From NCBI GenBank assembly GCA_045649205.1, contig JAZRPJ010000213.1, forward strand, positions 1 to 5,396: a stretch of DNA of 5,396 bases, read 5' to 3'. The notes beneath the pieces were generated by a model. It did no database searches and was not told where the DNA came from. It saw only the letters and a program-made list of their open reading frames with translations. Positions 5,351 through 5,396 of the stretch are shown in pieces. The DNA comes from Flemingiibacterium sp045649205. GTDB lineage: Bacteria; Bacillota; Clostridia; Oscillospirales; CAG-272. Each line of letters opens with the position of its first letter. The first letter of the stretch is position 1. The translations under genes and the position numbers were made by a program.

Positions 5351-5396
5351 AAGTCGGAGGCCAAGCGGTCTTAGGAAGACAATTAGAGCTCCCAAC
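5351..5396 (+). other. Untrimmed BGI/MGI DNBSEQ adapter with 10-nt index (artefact)
   Basis: The 32 bases at 5351-5382 (starting AAGTCGGAGGCC and ending TTAGGAAGACAA) match the standard BGI/MGI read-1 adapter as I know it. They are followed by ten bases TTAGAGCTCC (5383-5392), the size of the sample barcode, and CAAC (5393-5396), the start of the adapter's next fixed segment. HtpG similarity stops exactly at this point. These bases should be removed from the contig. Confidence 0.95.

Overview
This is the end of a bacterial contig, most likely from a gut-type Firmicute of the class Clostridia (Ruminococcaceae/Oscillospiraceae-like). That placement is an inference. It rests on strong AGGAGG-type ribosome binding sites, near-consensus sigma-A promoters, AT-rich intergenic DNA, the clostridial look of the HtpG sequence, and a small palindromic interspersed element of a style I recall from such genomes. 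No rRNA or marker gene in the window can prove it.

Left part (9-1680, minus strand): an AraC-family regulator is followed 33 bp later by mscL, a mechanosensitive channel gene with an unusually long Ala/Glu/Lys-rich C-terminal arm. The pair probably forms one transcript ending in a perfect 12-bp hairpin at 9-38. Between the regulator and the plus-strand genes lies a compact divergent control region (about 1597-1717). It holds two perfectly symmetric TTGAAA-N17-TATAAT promoters that share one palindromic -10 region. It also holds two direct GCAATATTG copies 21 bp apart, abutting the rightward -35, as expected for an AraC-family activator.

Middle part (1725-3691, plus strand): a two-gene operon encodes a TIM-barrel sugar isomerase/epimerase (AP_endonuc_2 fold) and a Gfo/Idh/MocA NAD(P)-dependent oxidoreductase. 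Together with the divergent regulator this looks like a small, inducible sugar or cyclitol catabolic unit. No transporter or kinase is visible and the substrate cannot be read from the sequence. A strong stem-loop ends the operon.

Right part (3692-5396): a 568-bp gap without genes holds a 236-bp element with 14-bp terminal inverted repeats, flanked by near-identical 34-bp copies of the terminator hairpin. It then holds a good promoter and a leader of about 170 nt rich in complementary segments, including a possible three-way junction and an SD-sequestering helix, ahead of htpG (Hsp90 chaperone). htpG is cut off after about 363 codons. The last 46 bases (5351-5396) are not biological: they match, as I recall it, the BGI/MGI DNBSEQ library adapter, followed by a 10-nt index and CAAC. 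The contig therefore ends in untrimmed adapter, and the last 15 apparent HtpG codons are artefact.
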